From: a virus
Length of the DNA: 35,353 nt
Strand: one strand, 5' to 3'
Virus record (IMG/VR): IMGVR_UViG_3300036715_002192
Span: 1 to 35,353 of that record
The notes beneath the pieces are model-generated. The model worked only from the letters and a program-made list of their open reading frames with translations, was not told where the DNA came from and did no database searches. This document shows positions 1 through 8,058 of this stretch, piece by piece (within the stretch, counting starts at the first letter, position 1; every line of letters starts with the position of its first letter). The position numbers were made by a program, and so were the translations under genes.

Positions 1-313
1 TCTCCTTAAATGATACAATCATAGAATTATTATACACAAAACTTATAGACCTGTTATTAGAAATTAATCCTGTCAGTTGATTATTTGTATAAGTAGGTGA
101 AAATATTTCAACAATATTATTATTAGTGTATATCATCTTTGTGAAATGACGAATCTCTACCTCACTAAGAAACATTGATGATATGTTTAATCCCATATAT
201 TCTACTGAGAAAGATGGATATTTAGTATCAAAAACAAATTCTAATGATTCTGTATCCGAGTAAATTCTCTTCAATGATTTTTTAATATTGTAATTTATTG
301 TTTCAGTAATCAT
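1..313 (-). CDS. partial gene, probable fourth member of the minus-strand repeat-protein cluster
   Basis: The frame opens with ATG at 313-311 and stays open to the window edge, giving 104 residues of an incomplete protein that begins MITETINYNIKKSLKRIYS. It overlaps the stop codon of the upstream gene as ATGA, so it is probably translationally coupled. A purine-rich site (GGAGG, read on the minus strand) precedes the start. The visible part is rich in Tyr, Asn, Ser and Ile, with alternating beta-type patterns like the three genes upstream of it. No known domain can be assigned from the fragment. Its inclusion in the surface/fibre-like cluster rests on position, overlap and composition. Confidence 0.75.
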   Translation of the reverse strand, partial: MITETINYNIKKSLKRIYSDTESLEFVFDTKYPSFSVEYMGLNISSMFLSEVEIRHFTKMIYTNNNIVEIFSPTYTNNQLTGLISNNRSISFVYNNSMIVSFKE

Positions 314-1848
314 AAAATACCTCCTTTAGTTATCTCAAAAAAATCTGCTAATTTATAACTACTGATATTTGTCGCAACAGGTGAATCTGTTTCTGTTGAA
401 CAGGTTATAGGTTCATTATTTTTATCGTAAGTAATTGTTCCTATTTTTACTTTTCCATAATCATCATATATATCATCTATTTGCATGTTATCAGAAAGTT
501 TGAATGTAAAACTACCTAATTTATTAGCACCTGAAGCAATATAATTATGATCAATTTTTAATGTTCTGTCTTTTTGGTTATATGGATTACGTATATAGTT
601 AAAGGTTGAGAACAATATACTTGCATCATGCTTATCAGTATAATATGTTTCAATTTGTGATATTTTATTTTGATTATAAAAATATCTTATATATCCAAGT
701 TTTGTTAACGTAGGATAATCAAGTATATCTAAACTTTTAATTTTACCATAACTATAATTAGGAACAAGTTTATAATATAATATTCCATTGTATTTGAAAT
801 CTAATGATTCTAAATTTGTCTGCTCACCATTCATATCTATGTTAAATTTACATAGATTTACGACACTACCATCTTGGATAATCAATCCTGGTATAAAAAA
901 TCTATTTACATTTATTTTTGTTACATCATAATTATATATAAGATTTGCTTGTACACCATCAATATTCATATCAACTGATGTTATTAATTCAGGTTTAGCG
1001 TACCCATAAACAACTTGAGAATTTTGTATATCATTATATTCAATTCTATTTTTAAGAACTTTAAACCATAATATTTTCAAAGTTGTAGTTCTATATGTTG
1101 CAACAAGATTACCAACAGAATTATATTGCATATCAATTCTTTTGTATGTGGTTCCTGTACATAAGATATATGAAAGTTTTTCACCAGCATATCTAAATGT
1201 AAATGTTGCATCAATAAGATATGATAATCTTCCTAATGCATCTTTACGATAACTATATTCATCCATACGTTCAAGTTTATCACCATTATATGTATATATT
1301 ACTTTCCATTGCACTGCAGGTGTATTTGTGTTTGTTCCTAGAACTGATTGAATTTTTCCATTGACAAAAGTCGGTATTATCTGAATGGTAGTATCTGGTG
1401 ATTGAATTCCAGTAATTTCTGATTGAACACCATCACATGTTATATTATCCATACTAATCTCTCGAAGAATACTAATCGGTGTTCTGTTTACAACAGGAGT
1501 AGATTTATCAAATGTAAATTGATACATAATGTTTGTCTGCATATTGTATTCAGATATTTTTGTATAATTATCAGGTCGTTTCCAAAATTCATTATACATT
1601 GAACTATCAGCTTGTGTAACTATATAATCAATTTTATTCTTATGATCAATAATTTTTTTAGCCTCATCGTTTACATCACGTGAAAATGTGATTAGTTTTT
1701 CAAGAGGTTCAGAATTTGTATCTTTTACAGTAGTTAACTTTCCTTCATTATAGATGAGATCATAGGTAATAGGTGTTCCTGCATTATCTGCAATTAATAC
1801 TTGACTATAATCAGTATCTTTTACGTATGTATATACTCGTGTACCCAT
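310..1848 (-). CDS. YD/RHS-like beta-repeat protein, putative phage surface or fibre component (512 aa)
   Basis: A 512-residue protein with no domain I can name confidently. It is built from many short beta-hairpin-like units of the form Y-x-Y-x(2)-G/D-K-L-x(3)-x-Y, for example YTYNGDKLERMDEYSY, FRYAGEKLSYI, QYNSVGNLVATYR and YDDYGKVKIGTITYDKN. These recall the YD repeats of RHS/teneurin shells, although the strict YDxxGRL consensus is only approximate. There is no signal peptide or membrane segment. The start ATG at 1848 overlaps the upstream stop codon (TAATG) and the stop overlaps the downstream start (ATGA), so it is the middle of a tightly coupled operon. Late expression from the promoter near 5407 and a role in host recognition are inferences. 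A non-structural role cannot be excluded. Confidence 0.6.
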   Translation of the reverse strand: MGTRVYTYVKDTDYSQVLIADNAGTPITYDLIYNEGKLTTVKDTNSEPLEKLITFSRDVNDEAKKIIDHKNKIDYIVTQADSSMYNEFWKRPDNYTKISEYNMQTNIMYQFTFDKSTPVVNRTPISILREISMDNITCDGVQSEITGIQSPDTTIQIIPTFVNGKIQSVLGTNTNTPAVQWKVIYTYNGDKLERMDEYSYRKDALGRLSYLIDATFTFRYAGEKLSYILCTGTTYKRIDMQYNSVGNLVATYRTTTLKILWFKVLKNRIEYNDIQNSQVVYGYAKPELITSVDMNIDGVQANLIYNYDVTKINVNRFFIPGLIIQDGSVVNLCKFNIDMNGEQTNLESLDFKYNGILYYKLVPNYSYGKIKSLDILDYPTLTKLGYIRYFYNQNKISQIETYYTDKHDASILFSTFNYIRNPYNQKDRTLKIDHNYIASGANKLGSFTFKLSDNMQIDDIYDDYGKVKIGTITYDKNNEPITCSTETDSPVATNISSYKLADFFEITKGGIL

Positions 1849-2849
1849 TAGTAAGTCTCCGTTATTTTATTGATTATTCCTGCACTATCATATTCATATG
1901 AAAATGTACTAATACGATTACTATCACCATCACAATAATCTACATGATGAATTTTTGTCTTATCTGCTACATTATTTACAATTCCACCATAATACATAAT
2001 ATACATATGTTTTCTTTTTGACTTATCAAGAGTGAAAATTTCAATATTAACTATGTACGGTTGTATATCATTAGTTGGTTTAAAAAAGTATTGTAAAGGT
2101 CCATATTCACCTAAATAAAATGTATTTACTAGAACTTCATCAGGATTATAATTAACCTTCACAAATTCATCATTCAAAATACATTCAGCGGTTGCACCGT
2201 ATATTAATGATACTGGTGAGGTTGGCGAATCTGTTAACCATCCAGTAGTATTATATAAATCATTTACTTCTAGTGTTTGATTTCTTAAAGTATTATCATC
2301 TGAATAATCAAATTCAACATAATCATCTGTTACCAGAAGGGTATCAAGATAATTCGGAATAACATTCTCAAATGTCGTATCATCCCAATAATCACTAAGA
2401 ACGAATCCTCTATCAGTTAAGAGATGACCTGATTTTGCATATGCTTGTTGAACTTCATAATATTTTCCTTCTAAAGTGTATCCTCTTACAAAAGCACCTT
2501 CATACATAATATCAAGATGATTTGTTAGATTTGTAACAGATCTCATTTGATATATTGTATCAAGAACATTATCAGAATTAAAATTTAATAATTTATTATC
2601 ATCATTTACAAGTCCAATATTTGTATCAAAATCTTTTGATAGAATATTATCAAAGATATTATATTCCTGTGCAAGGGATAGTTGTTTCCCCACTAGAATA
2701 CGAAATTTTCTGTTATAGACATCAGTATCACAGTAATTAAGATTACAGTAAGTTTCTGAAACATATAATTCTGTTTCAGGTCTATACGTTGATAATACTC
2801 CAGCTTCAGACAAATCATTAGACATTGTTAATTCATCATTAAATCCCAT
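1848..2849 (-). CDS. YD/RHS-like repeat protein, paralogous architecture (333 aa)
   Basis: A 333-residue acidic protein ending in FSYEYDSAGIINKITETY, which closely resembles a YD repeat (YEYDxxGxIxxI). The rest is Asp-, Asn- and Tyr-rich and beta-patterned, with no membrane segment. An AGGAG site at 2856-2860 (read on minus) precedes the start, and an 8-bp hairpin ends one base before that site. The gene is separated from the 806-aa gene upstream by only 74 bases and overlaps the next gene at its stop. The shared style with its neighbours suggests a family of duplicated and diverged surface proteins. The molecular function is unknown. Confidence 0.6.
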   Translation of the reverse strand: MGFNDELTMSNDLSEAGVLSTYRPETELYVSETYCNLNYCDTDVYNRKFRILVGKQLSLAQEYNIFDNILSKDFDTNIGLVNDDNKLLNFNSDNVLDTIYQMRSVTNLTNHLDIMYEGAFVRGYTLEGKYYEVQQAYAKSGHLLTDRGFVLSDYWDDTTFENVIPNYLDTLLVTDDYVEFDYSDDNTLRNQTLEVNDLYNTTGWLTDSPTSPVSLIYGATAECILNDEFVKVNYNPDEVLVNTFYLGEYGPLQYFFKPTNDIQPYIVNIEIFTLDKSKRKHMYIMYYGGIVNNVADKTKIHHVDYCDGDSNRISTFSYEYDSAGIINKITETY

Positions 2850-2861
2850 TTTATGCTCCTG

Positions 2862-2882
2862 TCAAGATGCAAAACATCTTGA
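2862..2882 (-). promoter_or_regulatory. 8-bp RNA hairpin abutting a ribosome-binding site
   Basis: TCAAGATG (2862-2869) and CATCTTGA (2875-2882) are perfectly complementary, with a five-base loop CAAAA. On the minus strand the hairpin sits between the stop of the 806-aa gene and the AGGAG of the 333-aa gene, one base from the latter. There is no U-tract after it, so it is not a typical intrinsic terminator. It could be an RNA-processing or stability element, or a weak attenuator separating the expression of the two genes. Confidence 0.55.
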
Positions 2883-2923
2883 ACTAATTTGTGTAATCAA
2901 TATAACATATAGATCTGTACAAT

Positions 2924-5344
2924 CTATACAACAACGGGTGGACACATATTTACATAAAATGTGTCGTATGTACAACCATCTTCCCAATAAATTGTATCAC
3001 AACTTACATTATGTGAACACATATTTACATAGAATTTGTCATATGTACAACCATCTTCCCAATAAATTGTATCACAATCTACAAAAGATAGACACATATT
3101 TACATAAACTGAGTCAGTTGTACAACCATCTTCCCAATAAATTGTATCACAATCTACATTAGGTGAACACATCACTATGTAAAGTGTATCAGTTGAACAA
3201 TCATCTTCCCAGTAAGATATGTCACAACTGTCAACCGGTGCACACATCACTACATAAAATGTGTCGATTGAAAAATCATCTTCCCAGTAAAATGAATCAC
3301 ATTCATCACCTGGACATGGTTCACGCATAGGTATCTGATATGTACCAATTGCTGTTACAAGATAATTATCTCCAACAAAATATCCAAGTTGACTATAACC
3401 ATCATTTGCACGTGCAATGGTTGTAGCATAACTATTTTCAGAATTGAAATATCCTGCTCTTGTAATATATGGTTTTGCGTACAAGAGCGCATATTCATCA
3501 TTAGGCATCTCATATTTGAATGATCTTACTCCAAGGGTTTCAAGATATTCTATTCTTTTTACAAATTCACCAACCTTGATATTTGATATTTTGTTGTATA
3601 TATCAACATAATAAGGTTTACCATTATCAGAATAATGTGGAATGAAAAAATACTCATTTCCATCTTTTTTAACAATCATATATTTTAGATATGGTTGGCA
3701 ACCTGTACCATCAGCAAAATTCCAATCAATATCAAGTGAAAAGAATCTGTGAACCTTTGGTCCATCATAATCATAAACAAAATCAATTGAGTTATATTCA
3801 TCTTTGTATATTAGTTCAGTTGCTATTGCATCTGCAGGATCTGAGGTTCCTGTGATAACATTGTTACATTGTGAAGTTCCTAAAAATTTAGTCTCAGTAG
3901 TTAAGTTATCTTCAAAGAAAATTGCTGATGATATTCCATGATTATAACAACCGTGTGTCCATTTTACAGATGGTTTATCTAATGCAACATATCTGTTTGC
4001 ACCATCAAACGCTTTACTTACTGGTTTGTAATTTAAATCTAAATTAAATCCGCCATTTATCATATCGACGAATCTATTAATTCTTTCACTTACAAGTCTA
4101 TCAACAGTATAATGTTTTATTAGAATTTCATCTGCACTGAATTTCATTACCTTATAAAGTTTTTTATTAATATCATAATAATAATTTAATATACCACCAT
4201 ATACAAATTCAGTATCATCATCACTAAGTACACTAAAGACTAAACTATCAATAAGGTAATCAGGACGATAAACTGGCGTTGCTTTTTTAACAATTTCACC
4301 AATTTCGTTGAAATAACGTATTTCAGTAATGTATTTGTGATTTGTTTCAAATGCAAGATTTGTCAATCCATAATCTTCGAAATCAGTAAATGAATTAATA
4401 TAATGTTTTGATTCATCAACATCAATTTCAATTCTTCGTGAATATTCGCTACTAACCCCATAATATTGTTCACAGAGAATAGCTGGATTTAAATTTGCAG
4501 GAGGTATTAAGAAAGGAACCTCTGCAAAATAGAATACATTACATGATACAATTGTATTCCATTCAAGTACTTTTGAAATTATATGTGCTCTTCCATCAAG
4601 GTCAACACTAAATCTCATATATTGTGAATTTTCTTTATCGAAACCTGAAAAATATCTTGTTCTATTATTATACATATAAACAAGTTTCTGATAATCTATT
4701 ACTTCATCTGCTGAATTATAGTAAGTTTGTTGCATATGAACATCATATATTTTTAATTGATCATCAACATTTACACTTACTACTTTTATAGCCAATCCAT
4801 ATGATATTCCATCAATACTTGTATATTCACTAACTGTAATTGTTTCAATATCGTTATCAAGTGAATATTTAAACTGCCATTTTGTTGTAATAATATTTTT
4901 AGAAAAATCTGTATATTGTAGTTCTTGAATTCTTAATTTATCATCTATCTCTTCATAAAGAGGATTATATTCACCTATAACTCTACCATTGTAGAATTTT
5001 CTAATTTTTGAGATGAAACATAATGATATTGTTTCATCAAAACTTGCATAATAAAGCATATTTCTAAAGTTTGTAAATGGGCGAATTTTCTTTTTAGAAT
5101 TATCATATTCAAACACTAAACCTACATCAAGTGTTCCTTCTTTACATATTTCATAATGTACATTATTGCAGTTTTGAATATCAGGAATAGACTTTACTTT
5201 CCCTAGCGTTGTATCCACATGTACAGGAGGAGTTAGAACATATGGTTTACTTGGTACGCCAAAAATTTGCTGGATATTTGATGAGGCATTTAAATCAATA
5301 AATTCGTATTCAAATATATTAACACTTGGGCTTAAAATTGTCAT
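2924..5344 (-). CDS. large repeat-rich structural protein with C-terminal Cys-rich tandem repeats (806 aa)
   Basis: First gene of the minus-strand cluster. The N-terminus, MTILSPSVNIFEYEF, resembles the first residues of contractile-tail sheath proteins (LSPSxNxxExD-type), but the rest is not sheath-like. Residues of about 20-680 carry YD-like beta units such as FKYSLDNDIETI, FVYDYDGPKVHRFF and IRYFNEIGEIVKKA. The last 125 residues are five head-to-tail 25-residue units with Cys at positions 1, 10 and 20 (the first unit has Phe at 10) and an invariant YWED. No signal peptide is seen. A T4-late-type TATAAATA on the minus strand at 5414-5407 is the probable promoter. I infer a tail-attached adhesin or decoration protein; no exact family is recognised. 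Confidence 0.6.
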   Translation of the reverse strand: MTILSPSVNIFEYEFIDLNASSNIQQIFGVPSKPYVLTPPVHVDTTLGKVKSIPDIQNCNNVHYEICKEGTLDVGLVFEYDNSKKKIRPFTNFRNMLYYASFDETISLCFISKIRKFYNGRVIGEYNPLYEEIDDKLRIQELQYTDFSKNIITTKWQFKYSLDNDIETITVSEYTSIDGISYGLAIKVVSVNVDDQLKIYDVHMQQTYYNSADEVIDYQKLVYMYNNRTRYFSGFDKENSQYMRFSVDLDGRAHIISKVLEWNTIVSCNVFYFAEVPFLIPPANLNPAILCEQYYGVSSEYSRRIEIDVDESKHYINSFTDFEDYGLTNLAFETNHKYITEIRYFNEIGEIVKKATPVYRPDYLIDSLVFSVLSDDDTEFVYGGILNYYYDINKKLYKVMKFSADEILIKHYTVDRLVSERINRFVDMINGGFNLDLNYKPVSKAFDGANRYVALDKPSVKWTHGCYNHGISSAIFFEDNLTTETKFLGTSQCNNVITGTSDPADAIATELIYKDEYNSIDFVYDYDGPKVHRFFSLDIDWNFADGTGCQPYLKYMIVKKDGNEYFFIPHYSDNGKPYYVDIYNKISNIKVGEFVKRIEYLETLGVRSFKYEMPNDEYALLYAKPYITRAGYFNSENSYATTIARANDGYSQLGYFVGDNYLVTAIGTYQIPMREPCPGDECDSFYWEDDFSIDTFYVVMCAPVDSCDISYWEDDCSTDTLYIVMCSPNVDCDTIYWEDGCTTDSVYVNMCLSFVDCDTIYWEDGCTYDKFYVNMCSHNVSCDTIYWEDGCTYDTFYVNMCPPVVV
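2927..3301 (-). repeat. five tandem 75-bp repeats encoding Cys-rich YWED units
   Basis: On the minus strand the five units lie at 3301-3227, 3226-3152, 3151-3077, 3076-3002 and 3001-2927, each exactly 75 bases or 25 residues. The pattern is C-D-x-x-Y-W-E-D-x-C then (S/T)-x-D-x-x-Y-(V/I)-x-M-C followed by five variable residues. Units 3-5 are nearly identical in DNA while units 1-2 have diverged, which indicates growth by recent duplication at the 3' end of the gene. The repeats also create a spurious open frame on the plus strand. Confidence 0.92.
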
Positions 5345-5360
5345 ATAGACCTCATGTAGT

Positions 5361-5383
5361 TTTAAGGTTAATTATGATATAAT
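5361..5383 (+). promoter_or_regulatory. early/host-type promoter for the dda operon
   Basis: TTTAAGG at 5361-5367 is followed by an extended -10, TGATATAAT (TATAAT at 5378-5383), 42 bases before the first ATG. The same arrangement recurs at 9653-9673 and 30555-30576, with TTAAGG and TATAAT 15-16 bases apart start to start. It precedes a helicase gene that is early in T4, so I read it as an early promoter recognised by unmodified host RNA polymerase. Confidence 0.7.
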
Positions 5384-5406
5384 GATATATTCATAAATAT
5401 TTCAAT

Positions 5407-5414
5407 TATTTATA
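5407..5414 (-). promoter_or_regulatory. T4-type late promoter TATAAATA for the minus-strand cluster
   Basis: The minus strand reads TATAAATA, the exact consensus of T4 late promoters, about 63 bases before the ATG of the 806-aa gene. Its transcript would cross the oppositely oriented early promoter at 5361-5383, so late transcription may antagonise the early dda promoter. Confidence 0.65.
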
Positions 5415-5424
5415 AAGGATTAGA

Positions 5425-5745
5425 ATGAATTTTGATAAAATATCAAAAATACCTTTCAACATTGCAAACCCAAAGAACATAATCGATATTAAAAAATTCG
5501 GTAAAAAAATCATAGTTAAATATGAACAGGAGATGTTATTTAATGATGAAAGTGTGCAATTAAAAGAGGATAGAATTATAACAATATTCTATCCAAGAAA
5601 AATCAGGGGCTTTGAGGTTCAAGTTGATGAAGATGATAATATCTTTGTCGCTGTTATATATAAACCATCATTTAATATATTTGGATGGAAATTTGTGAAG
5701 GAAAAAATAGATGACATTAACAGAGCACCAACAAAAAATATTTAA
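5425..5745 (+). CDS. conserved-looking hypothetical protein upstream of dda (106 aa)
   Basis: A 106-residue basic protein that I do not recognise. It is predicted to be soluble and mixed alpha/beta, with a run of beta-like segments (KKIIVKYEQEML, DRIITIFYP, NIFVAVIYKPSF) and an Arg/Lys-rich centre. The start at 5425 follows AAAGGATTAGA with good spacing and lies about 35 bases downstream of the early promoter's probable start site. Its 3' end overlaps the dda start by 35 bases in another frame, so the two are probably co-expressed as an early unit. A nucleic-acid-related accessory role is possible but only from context. Confidence 0.75.
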   Translation: MNFDKISKIPFNIANPKNIIDIKKFGKKIIVKYEQEMLFNDESVQLKEDRIITIFYPRKIRGFEVQVDEDDNIFVAVIYKPSFNIFGWKFVKEKIDDINRAPTKNI

Positions 5746-7030
5746 TGATATAATCGATGGAATTGAGGAGTCCTTAAAATTAGGACAAAGATTTATTGGT
5801 TCATTATCAGGTCCTGCGGGTACAGGTAAAACAGTTATGACTGCAGAAATAATTGAATACCTATTAAAACATTATCCTCATAAACATCTTAGAATTGCAA
5901 CACCAACACATAAATCCCTTCGTGTTGCAAACAATTTTATTGGAAAAACATTAAAGAAACATAAAAATTTCTCATCAAGTACAATTCATTCATATTTGAA
6001 ATTAAAGATGGAACGTATAGAAGATAAAATTGTATTCACTGAAGATTTTGGCAATAACGCCAAAACAGATCATACAAAACATCTAATCATTGATGAAAGT
6101 TCAATGGTATCTGAATTATTATTTAATCATGTGAAAGCAAAAGCAATTGCTGTAGGTTTAGATGTTATATTGTTCGTTGGTGATAAAATTCAACTACTTC
6201 CAGTTGATGGTAAAACTAACCCAATCTTTAGTGACATCAACCAATACGAATTAACTGAAGTTGTTAGACAGGCACAAGATAGTCCTATACTCAAAAAAGC
6301 AACTGAGATTAGAAAATGTATTGAAGCAGAGAATTATGATATGAATGTCCTTACCTTCAATGAGTTTAAGGATTCAACTAATGGCATAATTGTTGTTGAT
6401 GATGTCAAAGATCTTTTGAAGGAATATTTATCAAATGATGGTGATAAAACACTATCTGCATTTACTAATAATTCAGTTAATACATATAATGACTTTATCA
6501 GGAAAATGGTAAATGGTAGTACTGCATTACCTATGTTAATTGAAGGAGAGCAAGTTGTCCTTCAAGAGGCATATGAGAACAATGGAAAATTCATTCAGAA
6601 TGGTGATACTGTAACAGTATATTCACCTTATTTAGATCATCATCCTGCTCTTAAAATTAACTACTGGACATTTACTCCTAAGGATGATGATTTAGAAGAT
6701 ATTGATATTCGTGTTGTTGATATAGATTCTATTGCTCGTTATAACTCACTGCTTGATAGAATTGCATTAAAAGCAAAATCGTTAAAATCTAATAAACAAT
6801 ATAAAGAAGCCAAGGAAATGTGGGAAAAATATTGGGAAGTTAAAAATATGTTTGTTGATATCAAATATAACTTCTGTCATACTATTCACAAATTACAAGG
6901 AAGTACATATGAAAATGTATTTCTTAATTTAAAAGAAACTATCCAAAATTCATCCGATAAAGATACATTATTTCGATTAGTATATGTTGCATTAACACGT
7001 GCTAGTAATAATGTTTTCATCTACAGGTAA
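5711..7030 (+). CDS. dda: Dda-like SF1B DNA helicase
   Basis: ATP-dependent 5'-3' DNA helicase of the Dda/RecD2 group, involved in replication initiation, recombination and displacement of bound proteins. At 439 aa it matches the length of T4 Dda. Walker A is GPAGTGKT at residues 34-41 (Lys40), Walker B is DESSM from Asp128, motif III is GDKIQLLPV from residue 157, motif V is HTIHKLQGST from His390, and motif VI, VYVALTRAS, lies close to the C-terminus. The start is preceded by GAAGGA and overlaps the upstream gene. Transcription is from the early-type promoter at 5361. A hairpin at 7035-7070 follows the stop. All key motifs are intact. Confidence 0.95.
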   Translation: MTLTEHQQKIFNDIIDGIEESLKLGQRFIGSLSGPAGTGKTVMTAEIIEYLLKHYPHKHLRIATPTHKSLRVANNFIGKTLKKHKNFSSSTIHSYLKLKMERIEDKIVFTEDFGNNAKTDHTKHLIIDESSMVSELLFNHVKAKAIAVGLDVILFVGDKIQLLPVDGKTNPIFSDINQYELTEVVRQAQDSPILKKATEIRKCIEAENYDMNVLTFNEFKDSTNGIIVVDDVKDLLKEYLSNDGDKTLSAFTNNSVNTYNDFIRKMVNGSTALPMLIEGEQVVLQEAYENNGKFIQNGDTVTVYSPYLDHHPALKINYWTFTPKDDDLEDIDIRVVDIDSIARYNSLLDRIALKAKSLKSNKQYKEAKEMWEKYWEVKNMFVDIKYNFCHTIHKLQGSTYENVFLNLKETIQNSSDKDTLFRLVYVALTRASNNVFIYR

Positions 7031-7034
7031 ATAT

Positions 7035-7070
7035 TAATCCTACATAAATAAAATAAAAAATGTAGGATTA
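7035..7070 (+). promoter_or_regulatory. 11-bp hairpin sequestering the RBS of the next gene, with a late promoter inside
   Basis: TAATCCTACAT (7035-7045) and ATGTAGGATTA (7060-7070) are perfectly complementary over 11 bp with a 14-base loop. The right arm contains TAGGA, the only good ribosome-binding site for the ATG at 7073. ATAAATA lies at 7044-7050, so late transcripts should start near 7056 and lack the left arm. Early dda read-through mRNA would fold and be untranslatable, while late mRNA would be open. This is the known T4 strategy for genes such as e and soc. The hairpin may also end part of the early transcripts. Confidence 0.8.
7044..7050 (+). promoter_or_regulatory. late promoter core ATAAATA
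   Basis: ATAAATA starts 29 bases before the ATG at 7073 and overlaps the left arm and loop of the hairpin at 7035-7070. It resembles T4 late TATAAATA except that the base before it is C. Confidence 0.6.
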
Positions 7071-7072
7071 CC

Positions 7073-7561
7073 ATGAGCAAATTTATATTTTCTGAATATT
7101 TAAAAACATTAGATAACAATGAAAATTATATGAAACTCTCCGATAATATTATCGAGACATTAGTAAACCCTTCAATAAAATACTCCAAGCGATTGAGAAA
7201 TCGTGAACTCTTCTTCATCGAATATAACATGGATTCCATTGCTGGTCCTGGTCTTATATGCAAAAATATATTAGAATCAATTAATGTTAATCGTAATAAT
7301 GGTATGATATTTTTACCTATTAATCTCTTTAAGGTTTATCAAATAAAAGATGATGAAACTATAAATTCATTGAGAACAATTGAAGAATCTAAAATAATAT
7401 TTGATACAGAATCTTATATTGTGTTAAATCCTGAAAGATTAATATCATTTGCTAATCAAAGTAAATTTAATAAAATTCGTACAATTTCTAAATTAAAAAC
7501 ATATAATGATCTTATTAATTTACTTGAGGTGTATAAAAAATACTTTGAGTATAAGCAATAA
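7073..7561 (+). CDS. hypothetical protein, late-expressed (162 aa)
   Basis: A 162-residue protein without a recognisable domain. It is predicted alpha/beta and soluble, with many Asn, Ile and Lys residues and no membrane segment or signal peptide. The start is fixed by TAGGA nine bases upstream, which is paired in the hairpin at 7035-7070. The predicted late promoter inside that hairpin suggests a virion, assembly or lysis-stage role rather than an early one, even though the gene sits directly behind dda. The small genes after it probably belong to the same late stage, and the unit leads into the repeat fibre gene. Confidence 0.75.
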   Translation: MSKFIFSEYLKTLDNNENYMKLSDNIIETLVNPSIKYSKRLRNRELFFIEYNMDSIAGPGLICKNILESINVNRNNGMIFLPINLFKVYQIKDDETINSLRTIEESKIIFDTESYIVLNPERLISFANQSKFNKIRTISKLKTYNDLINLLEVYKKYFEYKQ

Positions 7562-7564
7562 ATA
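7558..7564 (+). promoter_or_regulatory. late promoter core ATAAATA
   Basis: ATAAATA overlaps the stop codon of the 162-aa gene and starts 24 bases before the ATG at 7582, with AAGGAT between them. Spacing and context match the other late-type sites in the window. Confidence 0.55.
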
Positions 7565-7581
7565 CATAAAAAGGATACATT

Positions 7582-7713
7582 ATGAATGAAGAAACAACTG
7601 CAGGTGACATCGCTGGAGTAGACATGCCATTAGGTGTTAAAAATAAATATACAAAGATTATTAGACGTATCAAAAAATTAAAGAAAAAGGAAATCGAGGA
7701 TGGACAAATTTAG
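7582..7713 (+). CDS. small basic-tailed protein (43 aa)
   Basis: A 43-residue ORF, MNEETTAGDIAGVDMPLG followed by a strongly basic stretch with KNKYTKIIRRIKKLKKK and an acidic end. It has a good AAGGAT site and an ATAAATA promoter, and it overlaps the next gene by 14 bases, which supports its being real. The layout of an acidic N-terminus with a DIAGVDMPLG turn followed by a Lys/Arg helix recalls small phage core or structural peptides, but I cannot name a family. A DNA- or capsid-associated role is only a suggestion. Confidence 0.65.
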   Translation: MNEETTAGDIAGVDMPLGVKNKYTKIIRRIKKLKKKEIEDGQI

Positions 7714-8047
7714 TTCATTAGATGATTTATTTAATATCGTTATTGATATTATTACAAATTATCGTGAAACAAAATTTGTTCTTGATAAAAGTGATCTCAA
7801 TTATTATGAGTTACTTTATACAACATCGGGCACTATTGATGATATTGTATCAGTTCTTGATATTGATATAAAAGATTTTGATACATCTGTTAACGCATCA
7901 GATGAATATATTGAAATATATGGAAAAGATGATTCAAAAGCAGAATTAGTATTACTTCAAAAATTGAAAGATAATGCATCTGAATTGATAGTTTACCAAC
8001 AAGTAATTCTTCTTGCTTCGCTTGAAGATATAATGAAAATACAATAA
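7700..8047 (+). CDS. hypothetical acidic protein (115 aa)
   Basis: A 115-residue acidic, largely helical protein with repeated Asp/Ile segments (SLDDLFNIVIDIITNYRET, DDIVSVLDIDIKDFD). No known motif is seen. The start ATG at 7700 is preceded by AAAAAGGAAATCGAGG, so the ribosome-binding site lies inside the preceding small gene, and the overlap suggests translational coupling. It ends 11 bases before the repeat-fibre gene, which makes a fibre-related function such as a chaperone possible from position alone. Confidence 0.75.
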   Translation: MDKFSSLDDLFNIVIDIITNYRETKFVLDKSDLNYYELLYTTSGTIDDIVSVLDIDIKDFDTSVNASDEYIEIYGKDDSKAELVLLQKLKDNASELIVYQQVILLASLEDIMKIQ

Positions 8048-8058
8048 GGAAATAACAC

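Noticed and set aside
2938-3162. Plus-strand ORF with three similar 25-residue units
   Set aside because: It is the complement of the 75-bp repeats in the minus-strand gene; it has no ribosome-binding site and its His/Asn/Leu composition is an artefact.
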